Shown: piece after piece, positions 39,970 through 40,118 of the stretch
Layout: each line of letters begins with the position of its first letter
Numbering within the stretch: the first letter of the stretch is position 1
Assembly: GCA_030840675.1 (NCBI GenBank)
Contig: JAVEEA010000111.1
Location: 1-40,118 of the forward strand
Origin: Pyrinomonadaceae bacterium
Lineage (GTDB): Bacteria > Acidobacteriota > Blastocatellia > Pyrinomonadales > Pyrinomonadaceae
DNA: 40,118 bases
Direction: 5' to 3'
Made by a program: the position numbers and the translations under genes
Notes under the pieces: model-generated
Seen by the model: the letters and a program-made list of their open reading frames with translations, nothing else
What the model was told of the DNA's origin: nothing
The model's database searches: none

Positions 39970-40118
39970 ATGAGTACTGCAAAGTTCAACCACGCTCCCA
40001 GCACTAACTGGGCGGAAATGTGTGACACCGAACACTTCGTGCAATTCTACGAGGCAGACGGTTCCCTGCTTAACTCCATCAGTGGCTTCATTGGTAACGC
40101 GATCTCCGCGGGCGAGGG
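39970..40118 (+). CDS. MEDS (DcmR-sensory) domain protein, N-terminal fragment cut by window end
   Basis: MSTAKFNHAPSTNWAEMCDTEHFVQFYEADGSLLNSISGFIGNAISAGE: HxxxFYxxDxxLL...FI motif of MEDS domains. Confidence 0.7.
   Translation, partial: MSTAKFNHAPSTNWAEMCDTEHFVQFYEADGSLLNSISGFIGNAISAGE

Overview
The window is 40.1 kb of chromosomal DNA that looks acidobacterial, possibly Blastocatellia-like. That placement is an inference from gene content and intergenic repeats, not a tested assignment. Most of it is housekeeping and regulatory genes: ruvC, an ATP-dependent DNA ligase, phhA-trpE-trpG, a FAD oxidoreductase with a Rieske domain, yebC, a DUF167/yggT/yggS block, tRNA-Leu(CAG), ligA, an M20 peptidase, a two-component pair, an acyl-CoA desaturase, an MFS transporter, an enoyl-CoA hydratase, an HDAC-like deacetylase, rpoZ, a STAS protein, two Crp/Fnr paralogs and the start of a MEDS-domain protein. 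I saw no CRISPR array, transposase, prophage or recognisable defence island. The strongest unannotated signal is upstream of phhA-trpE-trpG: a promoter-like TTGACA-N17-TAACGT, a 32-aa leader ORF with a Tyr-Tyr-Tyr-Trp-Trp run, and a strong intrinsic terminator. This looks like a ribosome-mediated attenuator responding to Tyr and Trp. Other leads are an rpoZ-centred run of small uncharacterised genes that includes an unlisted 50-aa zinc-ribbon/TM ORF, an unlisted 59-aa GTG-start ORF, a histidine kinase with an eroded ATPase domain, a PIG-L protein with AHPADE in place of AHPDDE, and several families of intergenic inverted repeats.
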